Shown piece after piece: positions 12,801 through 24,351 of a stretch of 64,000 bases of DNA; the first letter of the stretch is position 1, and each line of letters starts with the position of its first letter. The notes under the pieces are model-generated. The model was not told where the DNA came from. It ran no database searches and saw only the letters and a list, made by a program, of their open reading frames with translations. This DNA is from Ooceraea biroi. Lineage: Eukaryota; Arthropoda; Insecta; Hymenoptera; Formicidae. A program made the translations under genes and the position numbers. The stretch covers positions 6,636,136 to 6,700,135 of the forward strand of contig NC_039518.1 of NCBI RefSeq assembly GCF_003672135.1, read 5' to 3'.

Positions 12801-13567
12801 CTCTTAGACGTCATTCATAGTGAACGAACGATCGCTGCAGCGCAGCGTGACAAGGGTCACGTCGTCTCAAGAGCCTCGCAAAAGGTGAAATGTCACGTAC
12901 AGTGACATAAGATCTCAAACCGATGACATGACAGAGAATAAAGTATCAAGCTTGACATACAGTGGTACCTGGTACCGCCGTTGTCTTCACGGTAATCCAA
13001 ACGCCGCGATACTTGAGCGCGCCGAGTTGAAGGCGTTAATTGAGCTCTCGGCGACAATTCGGTGGTCACCATAATGACGACTCGCGTCGGTGGACACCGG
13101 TTTGAAACGCGAAACGGTCACGACGGCGAAAGCCGGCGACGTGGCACCGCGACGCACAAGTAACTTCTTCACAATTGACTTCGTTAACGCGACGTTTCCG
13201 ACGCGGAAGGGCGCGAGAGGGCAACGGCGGCGTCTACTCGCCGACGTACTCCCGGACCCCAATGGACATTATTACGAGACGAACTGAACCATAGATAAAC
13301 TCCCGGTGCACGAGATCACGGAGCGCTACGGAGCAATATGAAACTCCTCGATCTAATATGGCTCGAGGCGGCGACGAAGCGTGACGTCACATCCGCCGGT
13401 CATCTTGAATATTGAGTCGACCGCCGACGGACCGGAAGTTATGAGATTCGGATTCCCGGCCCGGGGATGCCCCCGATGTCCGCGTTTATATATCTTCGTT
13501 TTCGGCTCGGTGAGCGTCTCCGCGGCGAGCATGGAACTTTCCCTTGCGTTTTGCGCCTCGGCGCGAA
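9871..13567. other. Single-copy region, no gene supported
   Basis: CpG-rich DNA with long compositional ORFs on both strands between 10.66 and 11.45 kb and between 11.6 and 12.7 kb. A GA/GGA-rich tract runs at 11730-11800 and GGAGAGAGAGAG-type sequence at 11890-11945. An acceptor-like CTTTTTTTCCAG ends at about 12730 but is followed by only a few open codons. I see no conserved domain, tRNA or rRNA. Confidence 0.55.
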
Positions 13568-13745
13568 TTAAGGGGGGAGCCTGCTTTAGAACGCTGAAAA
13601 TAAGGTATATTTTACGAATTGTTTTTGGAGAAACTATACAGCGGATCATTATAAAACTTTGATGCATTTATTAGTACATGTTTAAAGATAACAAAAATTA
13701 TTTTTTATTTGAATATATCGCTTGTAGAGGTCGTCCTGGAGAAAT

Positions 13746-14549
13746 CTTACAAGTAAACCTACGGAAGTGTCACTCTCCGATTTTTCTCAAATTTGGATAT
13801 GTCATAATACGTGCAAAACTAAGGGACACTTTTTTTTTTAGCGGCGGAAAAACATATTTAGGGGGTGAAACGACCCACCAAAATGGGGGGTAAAATGGAA
13901 CAATTGCGATATCTTTGAGACCAGTGAAGCGATTTTAATGATTTTTGGTATGAAAGTATCTTTCGATAGAAGACGAAAATCGGCCTAGGTATGTTGGAAG
14001 GGGAGTAAAAATTAGGGGGTGAACTACCCCTAAAGTGACCAATTTCTTGCTGCAAAAAATCAGTTTTGATCTGATCGAAGTAAAATCTATTAAAACTTCA
14101 AGAGGAAAGCTACTTAAGGAACACGTATTTTTTTGTTTTGTTTTATATAAATATTTGGGGGGTAAACGATCCCTAAATTGCCGCGTTCGTTTGGCATTGC
14201 GCATGAAACACCTTGTGAAACTATATTTTTTAACTGTTCGATCTTTTTAATATATTGGTTTTTTAAGTCGCTGAATCCGAATCTGAAATCAGATTTTCAA
14301 AATTCAATATGGCGGATCCAATATGGCGGACGAAAACTCGAAAAATTACTTGAATAGACAGTAACTCGACATGCGACTTTCAAAATACAATAAAATCAAC
14401 TTTTGACATTTATTGTTAGTTATGTGAAGTGAATTAAACATGTTAAAAATATTAATCGTTTATAACAAAATTGTTTAAACAATGTAGCTAAAAAATGAAA
14501 TGAAAAATGATTAGAGTGAGTCCCCTTGCCTCTCACTATTTTCTGTAAG
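13746..14549. mobile_element. 0.8-kb extra segment in the left arm, probable nested element
   Basis: At the other loci the left arm runs directly from the AAATCTTA block to the GCAAATTGGTGAGCATTCTC block. Here about 800 bp intervene, bounded by CTTACA (13746) and TGTAAG (14544). The segment contains three copies of a GGGGGTGAA/CCCCTAAA-type word (near 13860, 14015 and 14155). It could be a nested insertion, or the ancestral interior lost elsewhere. No open frame of note. Confidence 0.4.
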
Positions 14550-14890
14550 GGGATTGCAAATTGGTGAGCATTCTCCTGCCTCCAAATTTCGTCTAAACTG
14601 AAAAATTGAAATATGTTCTCGTTATTTATGAATTCCCATCGTCGATGAACCAAAGAGAGAAGAAAAAAGTTGAAAAGTGCCAAAATGGTGGAGCTTAGAA
14701 CACAAAAGTACGATTTTTAGGCAAAGTTTTTGAACTTTTTCAGGCAAAAATAATTGTTTAACTTAATGTTTTTATGAATATTAAAGATTCATCGACGATG
14801 GGAGTTCATAAATAACGAGAAAATATTTCAATTTTTCAGTTTGGATGAAATTTGGAGGCGGGAGAATGCTCACCAATTTACAATGCCGGC
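14550..14890. repeat. Palindrome centre of the TTAA element
   Basis: About 100 bp at 14550-14649 is repeated inverted at about 14789-14890 (GTGAGCATTCTCCTGCCTCC against GGAGGCGGGAGAATGCTCAC, and CCCATCGTCGATGAA against TTCATCGACGATGGG), around a loop of about 140 bp containing GTGCCAAAATGGTGGAGCTT. With the outer 185-bp arms, the unmodified family member is a fold-back of roughly 700 bp, as at 29884-30592. Confidence 0.75.
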
Positions 14891-16936
14891 TGCACTAAGA
14901 TGCCTCCAGGACGACCTCTACAGGCGATATATTCAAATCAAAAAATAATTTTGTTTATCTTTAAACATGTACTAATAAATGCATCAAAGTTTTATAATGA
15001 TCCGCTGTACAGTTTCTCCAAAAAAATTCGTAAAATTATACCTTATTTTCAGCGTTCTAAAGCAGGTTCCCCCTTAACGCTGCGCTGCGAACGGCGAATG
15101 TAATGATGTTACTCGTAATGCACGCGAAGAAAAAAGTTGAAAAGTGCCAAAATGGTGGAGCTTAGAACACAAAAGTACGATTTTTAGGCAAAGTTTTTGA
15201 ACTTTTTCAGGCAAAAATAATTGTTTAACTTAATGTTTTTATGAATATTAAAGATTCATCGACGATGGGAATTCATAAATAACGAGAAAATATTTCAATT
15301 TTTCAATTTGGATGAAATTTGGAGGCGGGAGAATGCTCACCAATTTACAGTGCCGGCTGCACTAAGATGCCTCCAGGACGACCTCTACGGGCGATATATT
15401 CAAACCAAAAACTAATTTTTTTATCTTTAAACATGTACTAATAAATGCATCAAAGATTTATAATGATCCGCTGTATAGTAAATTCGTAAAATTATACCTT
15501 ATTTTCAACGTTCTAAAGCAGGTTCCCCCCTTAACGCTGCGCTGCGAACGGCGAATGTAATGATGATACTCGTAATGCACGCGAAGAAAAAAGTTGAAAA
15601 GTGCCAAAATGGTGGAGCTTAGAACACAAAAGTACGATTTTTAGGCAAAGATTTTGAACTTTTTCATGCAAAAATAATTGTTTAACTTAATGTTTTTATG
15701 AATATTAAAGGTTCATCGACGATGGGAATTCATAAATAACGAGAAAATATTTCAATTTTTCAGTTTGGATGAAATTTGGAGGCGGGAGAATGCTCACCAA
15801 TTTACAATGCCGGCTGCACTAAGATGCCTCCAGGACGACCTCTACGGGCGATATATTCAAATCAAAAAATAATTTTGTTTATCTTTAAACATGTACTAAT
15901 AAATGCATCAAAGTTTTATAATGATCCGCTGTACAGTTTCTCCAAAAAAATTCGTAAAATTATACCTTATTTTCAACGTTCTAAAGCAGGCTCCCCCCTT
16001 AACGCTGCGCTGCGAACGGCGAATGTAATGATGATACTCGTAATGCACGCGAAGAAAAAAGTTGAAAAGTGCCAAAATGGTGGAGCTTAGAACACAAAAG
16101 TACGATTTTTAGGCAAAGTTTTTGAACTTTTTCATGCAAAAGTAATTGTTTAACTTAATGTTTTTATGAATATTAAAGGTTCATCGACGATGGGAATTCA
16201 TAAATAACGAGAAAATATTTCAATTTTTCAGTTTGGATGAAATTTGGAGGCGGGAGAATGCTCACCAATTTACAATGCCGGCTGCACTAAGATGCCTCCA
16301 GGACGACCTCTACGGGCGATATATTCAAATAAAAAATAATTTTGTTTATCTTTAAACATGTACTAATAAATGCATCAAAGTTTTATAATGATCCGCTGTA
16401 CAGTTTCTCCAAAAAAATTCGTAAAATTATACCTTATTTTCAACGTTCTAAAGCAGGCTCCCCCCTTAACGCTGCGCTGCGAACGGCGAATGTAATGATG
16501 ATACTCGTAATGCACGCGAAGAAAAAAGTTGAAAAGTGCCAAAATGGTGGAGCTTAGAACACAAAAGTACGATTTTTAGGCAAAGTTTTTGAACTTTTTC
16601 AGGCAAAAATAATTGTTTAACTTAATGTTTTTATGAATATTAAAGATTCATCGACGATGGGAATTCATAAATAACGAGAAAATATTTAAATTTTTCAATT
16701 TGGATGAAATTAGGAGGCGGGAGAATGCTCACCAATTTACAATGCCGGCTGCACTAAGATGCCTCCAGGACGACCTCTACGGGCGATATATTCAAATAAA
16801 AAATAATTTTGTTTATCTTTAAACATGTACTAATAAATGCATTAAAGTTTTATAATGATCCGCTGTACAGTTTCTCCAAAAAAATTCGTAAAATTATACC
16901 TTATTTTCAACGTTCTAAAGCAGGCTCCCCCCTTAA

Positions 16937-18951
16937 TGCCGTTTCGCGCACCCACCCTCTCTCTCTCGAGCATTTTATCGCGGCGGGATACGCCGCATCG
17001 GCGGTGCGTTATACCAATGCTACGTGGCGCAACGCCGAGTAAACAATCTATAAACGAGAGGATGCTACAATGCACCTCCACTCGTCCCTGCCGCCGCGTA
17101 ACGAAAGGGGTAAATAAATAATCGAGGCGCTCTGATTTGCTGCTGTTTAACGCGACAAAAATAACGCGTCGCGCGAATGCCGTGCATCACCGACCGATCG
17201 GGATGTACCGGGACGGAGGGCAGGAGGAGGCGAAGGAAGGGAAGGGAGGGTACAATTTTGCATGACGCAAATTGCATTTTCGCGCTTATTTCCGCGATTC
17301 TTTCCGCGATACTTTGTATAATGTATTTATACGAACGCGGGAACTGGAGCAGCGCATTAATAATAACCCTATTAGCCGGCTGTACCGAGGCGAAACAATC
17401 GATAATTCATTTGTTGCGTCCATTAAAAATGTAATTTAAAAATATATTAAAGGGATCGGGGCTCTGTCTTTCTCTCTTTCTCTTTCTGTTTCCTTTTCCC
17501 GACGCGATGAGAGAGGAAGAGAGAGAGGCGGAGGATATGCCGGTCGAATGCAAATGAATTATTAAAAATTTAATCAATCGAATCGGCAGTGCCTTGCCTC
17601 CCATCTACGACGTAATGATTATTCATGCTGAGGTGGTTTCGCGCGAGCGAATATTTATAATTTGTTTATTTAAATTGTTCGGCCGCGCCGCTCCGTCAGC
17701 GGGCCGCGCACCCTCGCGAAATTGCGTTATTAAGTTTACCGTTTCGTATAAATCGCGTTTCCAGGCCAGATTATTGGAAACTCGGAAGCTGCCCACTTTA
17801 TGCGCTCTTACGGCGCACACAGAGGCCACGGAGGTCTCGCTTCGCCTTCCCGCGCCTTCCGGCGACGTGACGTATTCGCAACAGCGCCACGGATATCTGC
17901 ATAAAGCCCCAAGGTATATTCGCGAATCGCAGAATTAACACTTTTCACTTATCCGCGCCGATTCAATTGCCACGTCGCGTTCTTAGCCGCGACACGTCAA
18001 TATGCAATTCCGCGAGTGGCATCCCCGGATGCACCCTCGACGCGTTGTCTCTCGCGCGCGTGGCGCAGCGCAATCAAGCACGTATGTTTCACTCGAGACA
18101 TTAAAAGCAATCCGTCCGCCAGGACCAGAAATGAAAAATTTTCTCCCGAATCTGGAGGCTTGGAACAGCCACTTTAACGAACGCCCTTCGTCATCCCCTT
18201 CGTAATGGCACCCGAGTATTTCGGCCATCGTCTCTAATAAGCGGATGGACCGTTCGATTCCTCGAGAAAGACCCGAGGCGCGTACGGGCGGGTCGTCTTC
18301 TCGCAAAGGGGACTCCAACGAGGGGAGGCTCCCGCGCCCCTCGGCACCGCGCGTCTTCGCGCCCTCATATCCCGAGGTAATGTCGATCGATCGGCTGATT
18401 TAAATGTTGACCGCCTCGGTGGGATATAAAATTCAAAGTGCCTTCATAGATACTTTCATATGCGGCGATCTCTTCGCTCCTCCGGCGGCCTATCCATTTC
18501 TGCCTCGCTCTCTCTCTGTCCCTCCCTTGCCTGGACCCCATCGGTGGAAACGTATTCGTCTCGGCCTAATATATTTATGCAGGAATATATGCATGTACAT
18601 GGAACCTACTCTCTATCCCCCATCTTGCGCGCGCGACCCTTTACAAACGCGCGTGCACCGGCGCGCACATGTGTACAAAATTATGCGCGGGTGGTGAGAT
18701 TATGTATGTGCCTGACCTCGAGAATCGATATCAACGTGGCCAGCCAAACTTCCCGTCCACGTGGCCGCGCCGGCTCCTCTCGCGGTTATCTTTTTTTTAT
18801 TTCAACAGCGACACCCTCGAGAGAGCTTTCATGCGAGATAATTATTATCTTGATGTTGCATAATAAATCATATCAGGAGCAAATTGTCGCGCTCGCCGCA
18901 CGGCGCATGGTTTCGGAGTCAAAATGTGACCGAATCTGTTGCGATCTGAAT
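16937..18951. other. Single-copy region, no gene supported
   Basis: Mixed-composition DNA with a short CT tract (about 17468-17490) and several Arg/Ser/Pro-rich compositional ORFs. No domain, RNA gene or repeat recognised. Confidence 0.55.
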
Positions 18952-19137
18952 TATTGGGTCGTCCGGAAAGTTCGTGCCGATTTTTAATAGATGGCGTTGG
19001 AACATGTCTGAATATATCAATGTTATTGAAAACATACGATTTATATACATGTGCTTAAGGGTGACATTTCAACGCATCTTTAGGAAACAAGTTGTTTCAG
19101 ATAAATTGATTCGTGTCAGTTTTGTACTCTTTTGAAG

Positions 19138-20162
19138 ATGGAAGGAAACAAAGAACATTTTAGACACTTGATGCTTTTCTATTACCGGAAAGGCAAAAAT
19201 GCCTCACAAGCAACAAATTCGATATGTTCCGTTTACGGAGAAGGCGCTTTAGCTGAAAGAACCGTACGTAAGTGGTTCGCTAAGTTTAGAGCTGGTGATT
19301 TTAACCTTAAAGACCAAGAACGCTCGGGCAGACCCTCTACTACTGATGATGACCAACTCAAGACACTGATCGAGAATAACCCGCGCTACACGACACGTGA
19401 ATTAGCAGAGGTACTGAAAATATCGAAAACCACTGTCCACGATCATGTAGTGAAGCTTGGTTACGTAAGTCGCTATGATGTATGGGTTCCGCATAATTTG
19501 GCCGTAAAAATTTAATGGATCGCATTTCCATCTGCGACTCGCTGTACAAGCGCAACGAAAACGTACCATTTTTGAAGCAATTAGTGACGGGTGACGAAAA
19601 ATGGATCATTTACAACAATGTAGAACGAAAAAGATCCTGGGGTAAGCGAAATGAACCAGCATTAACCACTCCGAAAGCCGGCCTCCATCCAAAAAAAGTC
19701 ATGCTCTGTGTCTGGTGGGATTGGAAAGGAATCCTATATTACGAGCTCCTACCACACAACCAAACGATAAATGCAGATAAGTACTGCTCGCAACGGACGA
19801 ATTAAAGACAGCGATTCAGGAAAAACGTCCAGAATTAGCTGATAGGAAGGGCGTCGTGTTCCATCAGGACAATGCCAGACCTCATGCTTCTTTGACTACC
19901 CGACAAAAATTGTTGGAGTTTGGCTGGGATGTGCCACCTCACCCACCGTATTCACCAGACATTGCACCTTCAGACTTTCACTTATTTAGGTCTGTGCAAA
20001 ATTCTCTTAGCGGCAGGAACTTCAACTCTGATCGACATAAAAAACCACCTTGAGGAGTTTTTCGCCGAGAAACCTAAGAAGTTCTGGGAGAATGGAATCT
20101 TCCAGTTGCGTGAAAGATGGACAAAGGTTGTGAAACAAAACGGTGCACACATAAGTCAATAA
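19138..20162 (+). pseudogene. Mariner A transposase, copy 1 (three frameshifts)
   Basis: The frame from the ATG at 19138 encodes the N-terminal paired-type helix-turn-helix DNA-binding region (HFRHLMLFYYRKGKNASQAT, then VRKWFAKFRAGDFN and SGRPST) and ends early at 19515, where one base is missing near 19508. A second frame (19515-19805) carries the first catalytic aspartate in VTGDEKWIIYNN; one base is missing near 19795 relative to copies 2 and 3. The third part (from 19856) carries FHQDNARPH and YSPDIAPSD, giving DD34D spacing, and another frameshift near 20040 displaces the C-terminus, which ends at 20162. The family protein is about 340 aa and would cut and paste the element at TA sites; this copy cannot make it. 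Confidence 0.92.
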
Positions 20163-20328
20163 ATATTTATCGACATAAAAAAATGTTGCCTTTGAATTTT
20201 CCTTCAAAATCGGCACGAACTTTCCGGACGACCCAGTACATATGCTTAAAGGTGACATTTCAACGCATCTTTAGGAAACAAGTTGTTTCAGATAAATTGA
20301 TTCGTGTCAGTTTTGTACTCTTTTGAAG

Positions 20329-21354
20329 ATGGAAGAAAACAAAGAACATTTTAGACACTCGATGCTTTTCTATTACCGGAAAGGCAAAAATGCCTCACAA
20401 GCAACAAATTCGATATGTTCCGTTTACGGAGAAGGCGCTTTAGCTGAAAGAACCGTACGTAAGTGGTTCGCTAAGTTTAGAGCTGGTGATTTTAACCTTA
20501 AAGACCAAGAACGCTCGGGCAGACCCTCTACTACTGATGATGACCAACTCAAGACACTGATCGAGAATAACCCGCGCTACACGACACGTGAATTAGCAGA
20601 GGTACTGAAAATATCGAAAACCACTGTCCACGATCATGTAGTGAAGCTTGGTTACGTAAGTCGCTATGATGTATGGGTTCCGCATAATTTGGCCGTAAAA
20701 ATTTAATGGATCGCATTTCCATCTGCGACTCGCTGTACAAGCGCAACGAAAACGTACCATTTTTGAAGCAATTAGTGACGGGTGACGAAAAATGGATCAT
20801 TTACAACAATGTAGAACGAAAAAGATCCTGGGGTAAGCGAAATGAACCAGCATTAACCACTCCGAAAGCCGGCCTCCATCCAAAAAAAGTCATGCTCTGT
20901 GTCTGGTGGGATTGGAAAGGAATCCTATATTACGAGCTCCTACCACACAACCAAACGATAAATGCAGATAAGTACTGCTCGCAACCGGACGAATTAAAGA
21001 CAGCGATTCAGGAAAAACGTCCAGAATTAGCTGATAGGAAGGGCGTCGTGTTCCATCAGGACAATGCCAGACCTCATGCTTCTTTGACTACCCGACAAAA
21101 ATTGTTGGAGTTTGGCTGGGATGTGCCACCTCACCCACCGTATTCACCAGACATTGCACCTTCAGACTTTCACTTATTTAGGTCTGTGCAAAATTCTCTT
21201 AGCGGCAGGAACTTCAACTCTGATCGACATAAAAAACCACCTTGAGGAGTTTTTCGCCGAGAAACCTAAGAAGTTCTGGGAGAATGGAATCTTCCAGTTG
21301 CGTGAAAGATGGACAAAGGTTGTGAAACAAAACGGTGCACACATAAGTCAATAA
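20329..21354 (+). pseudogene. Mariner A transposase, copy 2 (two frameshifts)
   Basis: Same protein as copy 1, starting at the ATG at 20329. The N-terminal DNA-binding part stops at 20706 at the same missing-base site as copy 1; the catalytic part (20706-21245) is intact over all three aspartates (GDEKW, HQDNARPH, PDIAPSD; DD34D) and then shifts frame near 21232; the C-terminal end reads to 21354. The shared frameshifts show that copies 1-3 descend from an already inactive copy. Confidence 0.92.
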
Positions 21355-21520
21355 ATATTTATCGACATAAAAAAATGTTGCCTTTGAATTTTCCTTCAAA
21401 ATCGGCACGAACTTTCCGGACGACCCAGTACATATGCTTAAAGGTGACATTTCAACGCATCTTTAGGAAACAAGTTGTTTCAGATAAATTGATTCGTGTC
21501 AGTTTTGTACTCTTTTGAAG

Positions 21521-22546
21521 ATGGAAGGAAACAAAGAACATTTTAGACACTTGATGCTTTTCTATTACCGGAAAGGCAAAAATGCCTCACAAGCAACAAA
21601 TTCGATATGTTCCGTTTACGGAGAAGGCGCTTTAGCTGAAAGAACCGTACGTAAGTGGTTCGCTAAGTTTAGAGCTGGTGATTTTAACCTTAAAGACCAA
21701 GAACGCTCGGGCAGACCCTCTACTACTGATGATGACCAACTCAAGACACTGATCGAGAATAACCCGCGCTACACGACACGTGAATTAGCAGAGGTACTGA
21801 AAATATCGAAAACCACTGTCCACGATCATGTAGTGAAGCTTGGTTACGTAAGTCGCTATGATGTATGGGTTCCGCATAATTTGGCCGAAAAAATTTAATG
21901 GATCGCATTTCCATCTGCGACTCGCTGTACAAGCGCAACGAAAACGTACCATTTTTGAAGCAATTAGTGACGGGTGACGAAAAATGGATCATTTACAACA
22001 ATGTAGAACGAAAAAGATCCTGGGGTAAGCGAAATGAACCAGCATTAACCACTCCGAAAGCCGGCCTCCATCCAAAAAAAGTCATGCTCTGTGTCTGGTG
22101 GGATTGGAAAGGAATCCTATATTACGAGCTCCTACCACACAACCAAACGATAAATGCAGATAAGTACTGCTCGCAACCGGACGAATTAAAGACAGCGATT
22201 CAGGAAAAACGTCCAGAATTAGCTGATAGGAAGGGCGTCGTGTTCCATCAGGACAATGCCAGACCTCATGCTTCTTTGACTACCCGACAAAAATTGTTGG
22301 AGTTTGGCTGGGATGTGCCACCTCACCCACCGTATTCACCAGACATTGCACCTTCAGACTTTCACTTATTTAGGTCTGTGCAAAATTCTCTTAGCGGCAG
22401 GAACTTCAACTCTGATCGACATAAAAAACCACCTTGAGGAGTTTTTCGCCGAGAAACCTAAGAAGTTCTGGGAGAATGGAATCTTCCAGTTGCGTGAAAG
22501 ATGGACAAAGGTTGTGAAACAAAACGGTGCACACATAAGTCAATAA
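21521..22546 (+). pseudogene. Mariner A transposase, copy 3 (two frameshifts)
   Basis: Starts at the ATG at 21521 and carries the same two frameshifts as copy 2 (near 21893 and 22424). It differs at the first site by one substitution (GCCGAAAAAATTTAA instead of GCCGTAAAAATTTAA), but remains out of frame. Catalytic motifs are as in copy 2. The C-terminal end reads to 22546 and is followed by the AATAAA of CAATAAATATT. Confidence 0.92.
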
Positions 22547-22622
22547 ATATTTATCGACATAAAAAAATGTTGCCTTTGAATTTTCCTTCAAAATCGGCAC
22601 GAACTTTCCGGACGACCCAATA

Positions 22623-24351
22623 TTTAGCAGAGTCGTTTATTTTTATACGGGATAATACATAGAGAAAGAAATACAGATTACGGGGCATCATGGGACAAGC
22701 GAGCTGCTCCGATAAATCTCCTCTCACTTTCTCTATTTACTTTCAATATTCTTCGTACAGTTCGAAAGATTATAGTCCAAAAGCAAATACGAATTCCAGG
22801 TGGAACTCGTTAACCCGTCGCTGCTCGCGATTTTCTTATTGGCTAAAACGACGGCGGATTCGACGGTGTTACGCAGCTGCCGTCGAATTCCGAAATTGGA
22901 TGATGGCACGAAACATAAATAGTCCGTGAGGTTTTTAATCATTTTCTCCTCGCGCGGGATACAAAGTTCAACGCGCGTCCATGTTGCTCGAAGGGAAGAA
23001 AAACATTGCGCCGGTACAACGCTGTCAAAATATACCTTCCTCGCATCCGTCCCGCGGGCTCCACATTACGTGAACGTTAAATATTATTTTTAGGGGGACA
23101 CATTTATTTGCGAATAAAAAATAGAGCTGTCTCGCGAATAAAGTGGAACCTCCGCGAATACGCGGAGCGTATTTCGCCGAAGCGCCTGTTGCTAAATATT
23201 CACGTGCAGTCTCTCTCTCCTCCCCCGATACATCCCCCACATCCCCCGCCCCGCTAGTACACACATACACGTTAATTACTCAGTAAACAGTAATTATTTT
23301 TGCGAATATAGAACACTCTTGTGCGTGTGTTCTTTGTGTGAAACGAACAGCGCGTAATACAGAATGACTAATCACATCGCTGTGATAAACTTTTCGTGTA
23401 TCAAAAAAACACACACATACATATAGAAAAAAGGCGGAATATAAAATTTTTTCGTCGGTAAAAGGGATTTTGATATGTAACGTGTTCACAATCGTGGCTC
23501 CCTGTCGCGCGCGAATCACATGGACGTACGTTTTTTTCACCGTTTATTCATAAATTATTTTTCGACGTAAAGCCCACTTGGCACTCTCGCGTTTAATGAG
23601 TTACACGTAGTTACGGTGCGCGCTCGCGGGAAATGATTTTGACAATGCGTGGCGGTGTTACGTCTAACCGGTCGCAAATATTATCTGTTTATTTCCGCAA
23701 GAGATTGGATCGTAAAGTCTCGCGAAAAATATTCCCTTTCCAATTACAACAGGCGCGCGCGCGCGCGCACGGATGGAAATGCCGAACATGCCAATAATCA
23801 AAAAGAAATTAGCCGGGTATGATTCGGCGTGGACGACGCGCCGAAGGAAGCGCCGGGCATGCACGATGTATCGCCGGAAAGCATTCCGGCGGTGTTTCGA
23901 TAGGTATGGAAGAAGAAAGGTGAAAAATGATCAAATTTTTCGGTAGAGGGACCAGTGTAGCTCAATGCATTTACAGATATGCAGGATAAATGCGTATAGT
24001 GCGGCAACGGCGTAGACAGAGAGGTATATGTATATGCATACACGTATATATATCTATATATAAATGTATACGTACACTCGCGCATCGAGACTACGTAACC
24101 GCGTTAGCGGAGAGAATCTGGCCGCGGGGTGCTTTTTAAAAATTCGTGATTTTAAAATTCGCGTTGGCAAACAGTCCCCACTCGATTCGGAGCGCGCTCA
24201 CTCCCCGAACGGCCCCCTTTACGGCACCCCCCTGTCGCCGTTTCGACTCTTTTAGCTGCACTCACGCCGCCGACGGCGCCGATGGATGACAAAATATAAG
24301 CTCCAAGCCTGGATTCAATCAGAAATGGCGGCGACCCGCGCCACACATACG
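22623..24351. other. Single-copy region, no gene supported
   Basis: Contains a GC run (23753-23769), an AT-rich TATA/ATAC stretch at about 24024-24075 and a CT tract (23210-23225). No gene or recognised repeat. Confidence 0.55.

Larger units (their letters stand above)
13572..16932. mobile_element. TTAA-flanked palindromic element with tandem right halves (locus 1)
   Basis: The element starts GGGGGGAGCCTGCTTTAGAA just after a TTAA (13568-13571) and ends in the inverted form GCAGGCTCCCCCC before a TTAA (16933-16936). The left arm occurs once; the right arm occurs five times, with internal TTAA junctions at 15074, 15531, 15999 and 16466, giving units of 457-468 bp. Every internal junction carries the same spacer of about 50 bp beginning CGCTGCGCTGCGAACGGCGA. 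TTAA targets are typical of the piggyBac and Kolobok superfamilies; the ends do not let me choose. There is no transposase. This locus has an extra 0.8-kb segment (13746-14549) inside the left arm that the other loci lack. Confidence 0.75.
18954..22620 (+). mobile_element. Mariner family A, tandem trimer with one left and three right TIRs
   Basis: A TA (18952-18953) precedes TTGGGTCGTCCGGAAAGTTC..., and the element closes with the exact 31-bp inverted copy (22590-22620) followed by TA. Copy 1 is 18954-20236 (1283 bp, the normal length of a mariner), copy 2 is 20239-21428, copy 3 is 21431-22620. Copies 2 and 3 lack the first 94 bp, including the left TIR. Each internal junction reads right TIR, TA, then sequence that in copy 1 follows the TA at 19046-19047. 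All transposase frames are broken, so the trimer is non-autonomous. Confidence 0.92.
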
